Source of the DNA: Athripsodes cinereus
Taxonomy: Eukaryota; Arthropoda; Insecta; Trichoptera; Leptoceridae
Assembly (NCBI GenBank): GCA_947579605.1
Contig: OX388309.1
Span: forward strand, 16,748,713 to 16,812,712
Direction: 5' to 3'
DNA: 64,000 nucleotides
Position 1 is the stretch's first letter; each line of letters opens with the position of its first letter. The notes under the pieces were generated by a model. It saw nothing but the letters and a program-made list of their open reading frames with translations, was not told the origin of the DNA and did not search any database. This document shows positions 45,432 to 60,100 of this stretch, in pieces. A program made the translations under genes and the position numbers.

Positions 45432-48196
45432 CTTTTTTTAATTTTCAGTGGAAGTCGGTCAGGGTTCAAACTTTTAAGCATTGGTTAAGTTTCAGCATTA
45501 ACCTAATTTGCAATACAAGCATATTGCTTGCTGTGAAAACCCAGATTCATAGTTATTAGTTAATTTAACGACTTTTATCACTATGATTATTCACTAACAT
45601 GTGTCAATGACTAATGTAATTTGTGTACTATTTGTAACCTGCATGTTTCTGATCTTTTTATTTTAATTGTAAGTGAAAAAACAACCAGTTTGGATTAATC
45701 AGAGTTGTGATTCATTATAAATAATCAAATATATGAAATGAAAAAACAATGAGATGGTACAAAAAGTTTATTATAAAACAATATTCTATAAATACATTAT
45801 AAGTGTATTGAATAATTATAAACATTTTTTTATTATTTCTATATCCTGTTTCATGTTAATATGCCTTCAGTTTCTAATAATAACTATACCTACCCTTCGC
45901 CAGGACCACAAAATTACTGAATATGGCCAAAGTAATCCCAGGAGTGAATGTTAGGACTGCTAATTATATGACTGGCCAATTAAAAAGATAAAACTAAACA
46001 GTTTTGTTAAATTTGGAAACAACCATTTTTAATGTGAATTTAGTTTATTATAATATGTATTAATGTAAATGCAACCTATATTTTGAGTTCATAGGAGAAA
46101 ATATTAATGACTGAAACACATAATTTGGTTCATATTAAGGCACAATTTGAATAAACAGGAAAATGACACAAGTGATAAAAATCTCACCAATTTTTTATGA
46201 TCCCCAACTTTACAATAGATCTGATAATATAACTAGCACACTTAACAATCTGTCACTTTATGGAACAGTCTTTAAGCAAATTTATGTCATATTAAAAAAA
46301 GAGGTGATTATTCTGCAGACCAAGACATCTTTCAAATGAAAGTTTTTTTATGAATTTGTAGATTAAATACATTCTGATATGCATTCAAATTATCCACAAG
46401 TGATTTGAAAAGTGATTCAGTGGGTTACAGTCTTATGACAAGATAATACATATTTCTTATGGGTATCATAATATTAAGTTTCATAAAAAAACTATGAAAT
46501 TTTATTTGCCTTTTGATTATATATCAGTAATAAATAATATAAATAAAATTTACAATACAAAATAACTTATAATTTGCTAATGTAAGGCACATTACAACAG
46601 ATAGTAAAAATGCAAGCATGTTAAATAACAAGTTTCATACAAATATCTATGCGTAATACATCTCAACTGATTAAGTGTTTAAGAGACAATCCTGAAGAAA
46701 ATTCTTTCTTAATGTGAGGATATGTGTATTTCTCTACATAAGATTCATATATAAAACTATGTGCAACTAGTCAATATAAATATTACCTTGCGTCAACCAA
46801 TTCTTTTATTTAACCTAATAAATTAAACAATTGTGTTTTTATTTTTACTATTACCACAAATGCAAATATATAGTTGTGTATTTATGTTCAGTTGAACCAT
46901 AAGTAGATATATGTTTACAGCATATTTTTCAATTATATAAGATGAAATATTATTGAAAATATTTATGCACACCATAACTAAGTAGACCAACTTATGCCAC
47001 ACTTGTATCTGATATTGCAAGTCATAAGGCAATTTCAGTAAAGTGGCCTTTAATTATACTATTCCCAATACAACAACGTCCCTATACCTATTATACAAAA
47101 AATAAATAATACAATACATAATATAGATTATGGAACAAGTATAAAAGTGGTCATGCAATATTAATAATGTATGCAAATATAATCATAATTCTACCTGAAA
47201 TATCTATTTTAATTTGGAGCAAATTTTTGATAATAATCGAAAAATATATAAAAAGTTGTAATGTTAATATATCCTCACGTAAGTCAGATTTGCAAAATTG
47301 ACACAAGGGGTATATAAATGCATGATTTCATTAGTCCTAATAACAGAATTATTAACTTCTGTCTTTTTTACATTATAATAATATGTAGAATGAAATATTT
47401 ATTACAAAACGTTTTGACTAAATATGTAATAGAATGATTTTTGTAAGATCTGTAGGTGCCACTTTTCATTTTGGGCGTGACAATATACATACTGACTTTA
47501 CATGTCTTATAATATAAAATAACTTGGCACCACAAACGAGACTATGCACCTTGCTTAAGTCTTATATAATATAACACTGTTTTATAATGGATACTTATCA
47601 AACCTGAACTGAAACAGTGAGTTCTCATTACGGCACAACAAATATACAAAAAAAAAAATTGAAGTAATGACAAAAAATAACAGAATGATACATTATCTAT
47701 TGAATATCGAAAAGGTAGATAAAATATAGATGTTAAGAAATAAATTTATAAACAACATGAAACAAAATATTTTTACTAAAATGTGTATAAAAAATAAAAT
47801 GTAACAATTTAATTAAATATATTAAATACAATCTTTTAAAAAGGCAAGAAGATATTTAAGCAATTCTGTATTTGTGCACAATTTATGTTCAGGGATCTAT
47901 ACAGTAACTAACTGATTTATAATTAATAATAAATAAATGTGAGAGTTACTCAATACTTTCACTAAACAGACTCTAATAATACTTCATAGTTGTCACATAC
48001 GTTACAATAACTAAATCATTTCAACGGTGCAATTACTTCTAATGATATCATTATTTTGTAACAGATTGACACAAAAATAGAAAAGATGATCACAAAATTT
48101 AGAGTAAATGAGAGTAATAAAAAAATCATACTTTCAAAATATATGCATATAAAATGAAATTGGTGAAATAATAAAAATATATGAAATCACTACAAA
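45432..48196. other. quiet intergenic interval between convergent genes
   Basis: Very AT-rich, with no recognised repeat or coding exon, in contrast to the rest of the window. It probably holds the 3' UTRs: AATAAA at 46150-46155 (plus) suits Vps72, and AATAAA on the minus strand at 47398-47403 suits the gene ending at 48197. Confidence 0.5.
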
Positions 48197-51100
48197 TCAA
48201 TAACAATCTGCTTGATCATTGGGTCTTGGCGCCAAGGAGTACTGAGAGGTACTAGGTGGTCTAAAAACAAAATAACAAAACACAATATGAATTAATCACA
48301 CTACACAATAATATTATATTGAAGTACCTATCGTGCCATAAATAGAATAACACAACTATTTTAAGTGAATATACAGGGTGTTTGGCAGGATGTTAGACAA
48401 ACTAATAATGGCAAGGCCAAAAAAGTTTGCTGATTCTGAGATAAACCAGTGTCCTCTTTTTTAAACCTGTATTAAAAAGAATATTATTATTTTGGCATAT
48501 TTCATATTTAAATTTCATGCATTTTTGATGGATTATTCAAGGACATTAATTTCACATTATTTTGATTACAAATAATTACATAAAAGGTAAACATTCAAGT
48601 TAGATACAATCAATATACAGAGGGCGAGTTTATCGCAAAGACGCGATCTCTTCCAACTAATTTCTTGTAGAGATGCTATAAACAAATGGTGTACACTGCT
48701 TAACACATTTTTATACGGATCAGTATGTGGCACCGACGCGCACTCAAGTCCTTTACACCCTGATCAGTGTGTTGCATCCATCTAATTTTTGCATTTTTTT
48801 TTCTTTAAAGAGTAATTTTACGTATTATTTGAATATTTAATGCAAAAAAAAGTTCATGACTGAATTCATTTGATGATAACCAGAAAATGGAAAAATCTTT
48901 CCACAATGTTTTTGATGTTTTCCATACTTTGTCAGTTAATTGCCTGATGTTATGTTGAGACTTTCAAACAAATATTTTTCAATTATCTCGATATATAGCC
49001 CTTTTAGTGCCATTGTTTTTTTCTCACGTATACTTAAAAATGCCAAAGAAAACTGGTTTTTGATGTCATTTACCCTTATCTCGATAAAGAAATGTATCTT
49101 TTCCGAAAATTACCCGATTTTCAAAATTCTTTCAGTGTTTCCTTCAAGAAACCTCAAAGATTGATATTCAAATAAAAAAAAATGATGGAAAAACTTATTG
49201 TGGAAGAAAATTATTACCAAAATGGAAATCCAAAAATAAAAATATATGTGCATATGTGCTTTTCCGCACAGACCCCATGGGGCCCTTTTTTCCAGCGGGC
49301 ACAAATTAAGTCACTCTCACTCAAAAGTGGCATCATGCGATTTGAATGAACCACAATGTCGCTTCTACCATCACTTTCTTCACAACTTGAACTATGATCA
49401 GTTTCATTTGGACTATTTTCAAATTCTGACATTTTGGTTTAAAAAAATATTTTTTTAACTGGATCTTTTTTAAACTGTATTTAGCTTTGACCCATGTTGA
49501 ACTTTATATATAATTTACGAATTAAGTGAAAAAAATATCGTTGCGTGCATGTGACATTCCCCACTGCACGCCTATCACATATCATACTAATATCGCGAGC
49601 GCGATTGCGCTAGTGGCACTTTTGGCATGTATACATACGAGCGCAATTGCGCCTGTTGGCACTAAAATGGATAGAGACATATACAAGATACTCCACGGCC
49701 ACTATAACTGTTCAGAACTCAATATAATGTTCCAGTACAACCAGAATGTTCACCTGATGGGTCATGGATTTAAATTGGATGGCTGCAGGTTCAAGCCAAA
49801 TCCGTCGAAACACTGTTTGTTTAATGTGGTGTTCTCACTTTGGCGAATATCGCCAGACACCAAAATATCGCCAGCCATTTGAACCGTGTGAACAAAATGA
49901 CAGCTAGTCTGAAACGATAAAAACCAGTAGAAACGATATCGTCTCGAGTTGACCACCTTCCAACATTTTCGGCCGATTAAACGATTCGCGCATGCGCAGA
50001 TGTGCGCGGCGTTCGTATCTATGTAAAAACTTTATAACCTATAAATTTTATAATGTTTCCCGCTTCGTGACAGCTGTTATCTTTGTTGTTGGTTTGTGGC
50101 GTTTGTTTCCTTAATTAAAAGGCGCCTTATAACATCTGCTATAACATTTTCGACTAAAAATAAACACTTCGCGATCTCCATCTCGACGCCATTTTGAAAA
50201 CAGTGTCAAAATCAAAGCGCATCTGACAGATCGTTTCTAAATCGGTGGACTGTGTGAACAGGTGTGACGATCAATGGGCGTACGGCGAATTTTGTTTTTT
50301 CGCCTGGCGTTATATTTAGAAATTCGCCTGGCGATATTCGCCAAATGTGAACACCCCATAACAGGGTGGTTAATCATTGGAATAGTTTGCCACCTGAGCT
50401 GGTTGAGTGTTCAGATTTGAACAGTTTCAAAAATTTGTATGATTCATTGAAGTTGTGATAATTTTGTTGGGCCTGATGGTTGTTATTGTGACAGTAGTGT
50501 CAGTGAGATCAAACATATCAGCTTAGCTGGCTGTCTGAAAACAACACTATAATCATTTTTCTAAAGGTCTATTTTCATTAAAAAAATACCCACGGTACAA
50601 TTATAAAAATGCCCACCAAAAAAATTCTGAAAGTAAAAAAAAAATTTCTACCACCCTCAAAGAGTTCGTCGGTAGCCTGGAGGTAGAGTCTCGGCCTTAT
50701 AAACATGAGGTCCGGGGTTCGATCCCAGGTGCCGGCAAACTCCCCTTTCACGACACAAGCTTTTAGCTTACTTTGAAAGGTGTATAAGGTTGTATTTGGG
50801 TTTATCACAAAACCCAGATATATCTTTTTTTAAAAAAAAAAAATACTTGTTTGAATGTTTCAAAATATCAACTGACAAAATATATAAAAAATCTAAGACA
50901 TTGAGCAACATGGTCTGGTTGTCCTGAAATGGATTACATCTTACATATTTACTTATTAATTTAATTTTGTTGAATGTTAACAATACAGATAATTATTTCC
51001 TTTTTCATAATATTAAACTTATATGCATATTAAATTATGTGTAAAAACCGAAATATCAATTTTTAGCTTGACTTCATACGATAAAAATCCGTTCAAATTA

Positions 51101-54100
51101 ATATTTTTTAAAATATTTTGTGATTATATGGAATAAATAATATGTAAAAAATGATAACATTGCTACTGTATGTTATCATTCTATGTTTGTCATACATTTT
51201 TTATTTTTGTACAGTAAATATAAATACAGGAATAATTATACTAATACTAAATATTTTTTTGTAAAACACACCATATTATGGATGATCTAATTTATTTAAC
51301 TTGATAATTTAATTATTTATTGGGTGCAATGCCAGAAAAAGAGAGAGAGAGAGAGATAATTTAATTATTTTGGATAACAAATAAATAAAATTTATATATA
51401 TAAATATTTATTTTTGAACACGGAAAATAAAACTGGATCGCAACGCAATGTTCTATGCAGAGAACTTTGGATGGGGATTGGCTAAACGAGGACAATTTGG
51501 AAAAGATTTAAGAAGGAAATATGAGGAACTCAATCTCATCTAAATATTTTTAAATGAGACCTAAACATGACATAGTCCATATTTTATTTTTAACCTCCCT
51601 TTCTGGGAGGTTATTTATCAGAATATGTGTATGATGTCGCAAATGGTCCCCTCTATTATTATTTAAAAGATTACGGCATCCCGTCCCACGTGGTCCCCTC
51701 TATAAACCCATACGTTCTGCCAAACACCCTGTATCGCTTACTACAATATGGAAGGTAATTTAACTTTTCATCTCACTAACAGATAGAAATATAATAACTA
51801 CACATGTACACTTCAACATTGGCATTGGATAAGGATCTACTACCAGTAATGATCTAAATAAAATCAATTTTATTGTTCAACTGAATATACAACAAATGGT
51901 GGCTTTATTGCCTTGAGACGATTTCTGACTGACAACTTGTATAAGTGAAATTCAGGCTGAGAATGGATGTGTACATAAGGTAAGTCCCACACAGTAATAA
52001 TAATAAACAAGTGTATATAGTATTGCTAGTCACCAGCAAATCATGCTTCTGTCCAACAAATGCCACAAGTTTTAACTTCTACAAATACTACACAATATGT
52101 ATTATTGACGAGGCATATGAATTCGTGAGTTGATAAAAGTTAAGATTTAGCACTAGAAATTGGCTTCCGATTTTGCGCAATCATTTTTCATATTAATTAT
52201 TAGTTTATTTGCAATATTTTCATAATTTAGTATGTTTTTTTTTACTATTTGTCACAAGGTTTCGAACTCGTTTCCTGCCAGTAAAAAATGAAATTTTTAC
52301 TATTTGTCACAAGGTTTCAGACTCGTTTCCTGCCAGGAAAAAATGAAAAATTGGACTTTTCAAATTGTACCGGGCCTGGGTGTTAATGTATATGTGTTAA
52401 GTGCATTTTATACATGTATTTGTCGGGTTTGTACCCATAATACAAGATTCATATCTTAGTTTGGGAATATGGATCTACGTGAATTGTCTCTTTGTATGTA
52501 CATATTGTAATAATGAACTATTTACAGAAAATACTGTACAATCAAAACTTCAAAAGGTCTGATCAGTATATCAATTGCCAAATATATCATTTTTAATTAT
52601 TATAGAAGTAAAGATTTGTGGCATTGGACAGAAACAAGATGCGCGCGCTTAAAACTGTTTTAGTGAAAAATACTATAGTGCCACTAAAGGTTCACTATAA
52701 ATAATGTGACCTAAAAAATTTTATTACCACATCTGCTTGACATTACTTACATAAGTATTTATAATTCAATATTTTAACTCTACAACATTAATTCAATGTT
52801 TTCAAAATGTATTAGCTTATATTTTCTACAATAAATATGTTTAACCTTTAAGAATAACAAAGAGAGGAAAATGAAATACCTGATTGAAGGTCTTTTAGGA
52901 ATTCCAGATGCTGGACGAGGCAATCCACTAGGCCGTGGTAATCTTTGTGGAACTAACCAAAAAAATAAAATGTCAATATTTATATCAAAGGAAACACATA
53001 CACAATGGTCTAGGAAAACTTCATATACACAATTTTAAAAGGATGAATGAATTCTTATCCCGTGATATTTTTACAAAATTATTTTATGTATTATAAATTT
53101 ATGCAAAATAAAAGAAACATTGTATTTTCCACTCAAATAACTGTATTTAGTTATAACGTTTTTGGAACTACTTGTTCCATCATTCCATTATTTTGCATAA
53201 ATTAATAAAAAAATATGGAATTCTACAGTGTTAATCACAAAATATTTTAAGTAATAATTTATATAACAAATGATAAAAGTATAAATATTCTTATTATTAT
53301 ATGATGTTTATAGCATTATAGTTGGAATTGCAATAAGTTATTACCCAGAAAATTGTAAAATAAATTCATTATTTGGGATTATGGATCTACGTGAATTGTC
53401 TCTATGTATGTACATATTGTAATAATGAACTAAGTATTTACAGAAAATATTTAATATTTATCTGACATATTACAGACTCGACTGTCTGTAATATGTCAGA
53501 GACGTATATTAAGCTTTTTCGGACATATTATAAGACGTGAGCCAGACAATCTGGAAAAAATTATTTTGTCTGGTGGAGTCGAAGGAAGAAGAAGCAGAGA
53601 TGCTGCAGGGGGTACAGTGTGTGAGGCGTTTAGGCAGGAGGAGGACAAGGCACGGTGGAGGAGCTTGTCGCTTGGTTGGGGTCATGGTGGTCACGATCCT
53701 CAGCATTGAGGGACCGACTTAGAAGAAGAAGAAAAAGCGAAAGAAGTAATGTAAAAATAGATCTACATGGCGTTCCGTTCTCCCTGCCTACCACACTTGG
53801 GATACGGCGTGATAGGTATCGTATAGTAAAAAGTAAAATCAAATTGTATCGCTTATGTTTAGCATGGAATAGCACCACTGGTGAAAACACATTCCTAATG
53901 AATAGAAATCAGTTTATATTTGGGTTAGTTGGAAGAGATCGCGCCTTTGCGATAAACTCGCCCTCTGTATATTGATTGTATTTCATTTGAATGTATACCT
54001 TTTATGTAATTGTTTTTTATCAATGTACAGTAAAGAATGAATAAATAAATAAATAAAATATATACAATAATGTATGTAGATATATTAATCTTGTTACATT

Positions 54101-57100
54101 GAGTAAAAAAATAATGTATTACTTGTATTGCTGCTGGAAGATGATTTCAAATTGCTTTGAGAAGGTGGTCCACTCGTTGTTTTACTGAATGATGGTGGAT
54201 GTGCCTCAACCTTGGAAGTTGTAGAGGGACGATTTCCACTGGGAAGAGCCAAACCTATACTGTGCCTGGCTTTTAGAGGCTGCCCATAAGATACACCTCC
54301 AGCAGTCGTGGGAATGGATGGAGGTCGGAGGCCTGGAGCCTGAGGCTTCACAAAATCACGTGACTGATGCACATTGGTGCCATCCTACAAAACAATAATG
54401 GGTATAAAATACACTTAATACTTCAGGAACAGAGATGTCAAATCCAAGCATTAAGCTCATAATATTGATTTTTTATTATTTTTATTAAATTTTTTTATAT
54501 TTGTCTGTAAACACATTTTACTATATTGACTTCTTTATTATTATTGTTTTTTATTTCTAATTTCCTTTCTTATAATGCTTTTTTGTTGATTGTTTTTTTT
54601 TTGCTTTACATGCATTGCAGAAAATTATTTGCATTAATTGTGTACAAGTCATTGTAAAAAAGGCTTTTATGTCTTTAAATGTGTTAAATAAATAAATATT
54701 ACCATTAAAGACAACGCAGTGCCTTAAATTATTATTTTTCAGTTTTAGAACTGCGAACACTTAACTCAAGTTAAGGGTTTCTATTTAAGTTTTGAGATAG
54801 ACAAGTAAAAATCAATATTTATAATCGAAAATGATTTTATTGTTTTTCAAAATATTCTCCAGCAAGATCAATACACTTTTGCATGCGTTTGTACCCATTT
54901 TCAAAGTTCTTTTTCCAGTTTGATTGAGGTACCTCCAGAACACGTGATTTGAATGCATCAACTGCCTCTTCAGGCGTCGAAAAACGTTGACCTGACAATT
55001 TATTTTTGATCTGCGGGAATAAGAAATCATTGGGTGCCAAATCAGGATTGTGCGGCGGATGACTCATCAATTTGATGTTATGAATGCTCAAAAATGCACT
55101 CGTTTGAGCTGATGTGTGAGAGCTTACATTATCGTGGTGGAGAATGATTCGTCTTCTGCAATTGGTTTTTCTTATTTTTACAAACACTTCTGACAAACAA
55201 ATGGTGGTGTACCATTTAGAATTATCCGTTCAACATTGCTTCAATACAATGGTAGTGATATGTCCAGTTATACCGAAAAGACAGACGACAACTTGCTTTA
55301 AAGTGCTTCAAGCGCGAACAACTTTTCTTGGACTTGAACTCATTTAAATACCCATACAGGTGATTGCTGTTTAGTTTCAGGTTATTCGGACCCGTGCGGG
55401 ACAACGGAGTTTGGAGAATTCGATACAACGAAGAAGTCTACAACTTGTACGATGAGCCCAACATAGTAAAATGTATCAAAGTTGGAAGACTGAGATGGGC
55501 TGGGCACGTGGAGAGAATGAGTGAGGAAAGAGTGCCAAAGAAAATCCTTCATACAAGACCACAAGGTAGACGTAGCGTTGGTAGACCCAATCTCCGTTGA
55601 ATGGATGGTGTACAGAGAGATGTGGACATCATTGGCATCAGGGATTGGAAGAGTACTTGTCAAGATAGGGGGAGATGGAGGCGAATGTTGGAGGAGGCCA
55701 AGGCTCACAACGGGCTGTAGAGCAACTGATGATGGATAGATCTGATTCGTCGTCTGTCACAATCTTATAGATGTCTTTTGAAGCACCACGATTAAATTTT
55801 TTCATCATTTGTTTGCAACAATCGGCACGAGCCTTTTTTGAGTGATTGCCAAACTATGTGGTATCCAACGCAAAAAAGTCTTTTTGACAGCCAAATGTTC
55901 ATGCAATATTAAATGTATGCAAGTGGAACTAATGCCCAAGCATACCTCCATTTCACGGTATGTCACATGATGATCTTGCAAAATTAGTTTACGCAGTGTT
56001 TTCTGGCACAACAGCCGATTTTGGACGACCTTCATGAAATTCGTCCTGCAACGAAGTGTGAGCATGACTGAATTCAGAAAACCAGCGAAACATGGTGGCT
56101 CAAGAGGGTGCTTCATCATCAAAAGTTGCAGCAAATTGATCGGCACACTGTTGTTGGTTTCATCCACGACGAAAGTCATAGAAAATTATCACGCGAAAAT
56201 GTTCACGATTAAATTCCATTTTTTTTTAAACAAAGTTAAATCTTGAACTATGAGTAAACGATAGAAATATAACTCGTATGACAAAACGCTGTGAGTATGT
56301 TTACCATAAAATGTTTCAAACTTCACAATAATATTGTCAGATATGACATATTCACACTGGTTTTGCCGTATCTCAAAACTTAAATAGCAACCCTCGTATT
56401 ACCAATAAAAAAAATACTAAACCTTAGATACTATAGTATAGCTGGCCTGCCTGACTAATGGTTTAGGGCACAAAACTGGATTTGATGCATAAAAACTGAG
56501 TCTCGAAGATGGTCTCAAAGTGTTGATTGGAGCGATTGCAGAACTATGAGGTGTTCCTAATTAGGAAATAGATAAATATAATATTACATACTAATCAATA
56601 CTCATACTTACAGTAAAGCAGTGCTCAAAAGGGAATCCATAATATGCTGCATGAAAACATAATAAACACCTATTATATTCTAAACTATAATTTATATCAA
56701 AATTTATCATCAATGCAAAAACACTAACTGGTATTATAATATCTTCAAAAATATTATATTTTAGTTCAGATAAGAGTGTTTGGTGAGGTAATTAACATAC
56801 ATATGCTCATCTTTCTCATCTAACACTTCTTACCAGGAATCCTATTGAGTTCCTTGTGAGAGCTGTATTGCCTTAATTTTGATGCGGGTAATCCAGATTT
56901 CTTCAGTCTAAGCTCATTATCCGATCCCGTCAGCTGTGGTGGAGCAGTACCCAATGGTCTCTGTAATCCACTCTGTTTTGAATGTAGACTTTTGGCTGGA
57001 CTACCTCCGGCTGATCTTGATGTATATACACCTGTGTAATAACAATAACCAATGGGTACAACCTAGGCACAAATATAATAACAATAACAACAATAGATAC

Positions 57101-60100
57101 TATCAATATAATTGAATACCTTCATCTGGACCATGATAATTATTTTGGGTAATTGATGCATATCCACTTTGTAATCTATTAGCTCCTATTTTTTGTGAAA
57201 ATACTATTCTAGAAGAATTTGGGGTGCCAGATTTGATTTCGGGAGCTGACGATTCTCTTTTCACAGGTAGTGACCTTTTTGGAGAAGCGTTTAATTTATT
57301 TAAACTTCCAATACCAGAAACATTATAGCCATATCTGCAAGGTTCCGTAGGAGAGTCACTGATGTTACTGGAAGATGACGATGTCATCATGTCTACTGGC
57401 TGATTGTGAATAGGTGATAATACATTCTGTCTGAAGAGTATATCAGCAGATCCCATATTGTGAGGGATTGGCTTAGATATTGGTGTTGAGACTACCTGGT
57501 ACAGTTCTACAAAACATACAAATTTATTAAGTATTCATTTAGATCAATATATAATAATAATAATAAAGTTTATTGCACATTAAGAAGCAAACATAATTAC
57601 CAAGTTATACAACAATGTGATACAAATAAATGATACTGTGCAATGGGCGAGTTTATCGCACAAGCGATATCTTCCAACTAACCCATATATAGGGTAAGGT
57701 TGCTCAAGTCGTACCCCCTAAGGAAACAATGCTATAATATTTAGTGCAATGAAAATAAAACAAATTCATCTGCATATATTAAATCTTCATTTAGTTGCCT
57801 TTTAATCGACAATCATAGAAATTTTAAAATATTTTAACAAAATAGGTATTTTAACGTTTTTCAAAAATATACCTTCGGTACGATTAAGGCGCCTAGTCGC
57901 CAAAGTCGTACCACCTATAGCCTTAGTCGTACTTAGAAAATATACCTTTTGAACACTATAATAAATTATACCTATAGAAAAATACTTAATAACCAGATAT
58001 CATATGAATAACTAAAAAAATATTAACAATGCAGTCTGAGATCATCTTGAAACATTTTTTTTTGTCAAACCTAATTATCAAGTGAATAACACATAGAAAA
58101 TAGAATTATCATATCTTAAAAAAAATCTTCTACGGGATTCATTAAATCCAATTTCTCCATTCCGATGTTTCTGTGTTCGATGTTTCAGTGATATAAGAAA
58201 GGAGTAAAGGAATGTGGAATGAGAGTTGGTGTAATCACAAGGATGAATGTAAATAAGTTAAGATGGTTTGGGCACGTGGAAAGAATGAATGAGGACAGAA
58301 TGACCAAGAAGATATATTTGGCTGAGAGGAATGGTGCTCGGAGACGTGGACGTCCGAGGATCAAATAGCAAGATCATTTAAATCAATTCCTACAGGACGG
58401 TCACGTGTTGAGCACATTGAACAAGAGAGCATGCATGAGGAATTGTATGACAGCGACAGAAGCGAAAGAAGTATGCTATGATAGAAAGAAGTGACGCTCG
58501 ATCCTTTCTGCCTACCCCGCGAGAGAAGTCGCGTGACGGTATGTATGTTTAAAGCTTTGTCCATGTCCTCCTGCATCCAAGTACTTTCTCTTCGCCATAT
58601 TTAGGTATTACCTACCTGATAAAATGTTAAGTAAATTATTAAACAATTTTCTTAATACCTAAGTCGTACCGGGACGAGTAAGGATTTTTGCACAGGTACG
58701 ACTTAAGCGCCGGGGTCTTCTATGTTTAAAACTAAAACCACTGACGTAACCTCAAAATGTAGTACCGTTTGAATATGCGTAAACTATTGCCAGATAAGTC
58801 TTACAAATAGACATAAACAAAGAAAATAGGTAAGTATCACATTCCTGCCATAAAAAGCTTACAAATGAGTCAAAATATTTAATGAAAACTGTTCAAAAAC
58901 TTACTTTTTCAATATTTTTGCTTCAGAAAGCCGGCCGGCCGCCCACTTTTTTACGTTCGCTCACTCAAATAAAAAGTTCAGATTGACGACACTAGATGGT
59001 GAAATTTATAACTATCAGATAAGATATTGCCGGGGTACGACTTAGGCCGTGGTACGACTAAAGCAACCTTACCCTACATATATAAAGTGACCGGCATGTT
59101 TCTTTTTAATATGTGAAAAAATACACACAAAAAGGTAGTTTCAAACTTGGACTGCGATTCTGACACATTGGCTTTTTGGTAATTACTGAGTTTTTACTTA
59201 GCAGGGCAGAACAAGTCTCTCACTCAAGTTTTCAGGTTTCCCTTCAAAACATCGCACACAAACCCTTCAATATCTTCAATTCAGAAAAGGAATTCAAATT
59301 TTCTATTAGGTATGCATCTGATGGAGTAGATATAATCATGAGCTGCCTGTTGGAGCCATGAGACTTTGGAGAGATTCAACAAATTTGCAAGACTAGCTGC
59401 ACCAAAAATGTCTTTTATCCTCTTTTACAATACATTGTTCTTATGACAACGATATCAGAATGACAGGAATATCGTGGGAAGATATGACTCAATTGGAGCA
59501 GAAACGTTCTGAATAGAGGAAGTTGGTTTCTGCCCTGTGCTCCCAAGAGTGTTGAAGGGTGATTGGACTTAATTGTTCCATCACCGTTTAGCTGGGAGAT
59601 TGCGATCCATTTGAGATCTGAAATATGAGATCCCGAAAGATGGTATCTTCTATGGTTTGCATAGTGTTTCTCGATTGATGGACCTTTCATTGTGACAGTG
59701 AGAATGGCAGAATTGGTGAACGTTGTGCATAGACACTGAAAGTGATCACTTAAGCTAGCCTAGAACCAATTTGTAAGTGTTAGCATGCCATTCTCAATTC
59801 TTGTGATTAGATTTTGCACAATGTTACATGGTTCTCTAATCGAGATGTCTGATTGGTTATGTCATATGCACGTTGTACCCAAATCTGGTTAAATAAAAAA
59901 ATGTTAAAATACTCACTTTGTTCTTGTTCATAAGCTAGGTGTTCTAAATCATCCATATTGAGAGGCACAATATGATGAGGACTGGAACTTCTACTGTCAC
60001 CACCTTCTAATTGGACATCTCTAGTTTGTGAATCACAGCTCAAATGCTTTTCATTCTTTTCTTCAAAAGAATTCTCCAAAGTTTTGTTCCCTACCTCACC

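Noticed and set aside
53537..53975. Overlapping open frames near the (AGA)n tract
   Set aside because: Shadows and remnants of a decayed LINE C-terminus and a following interspersed repeat, not a host gene.
59176..59361. 61-residue plus-strand open frame
   Set aside because: Short, inside an intron of the minus-strand gene, with no splice partners or known family.
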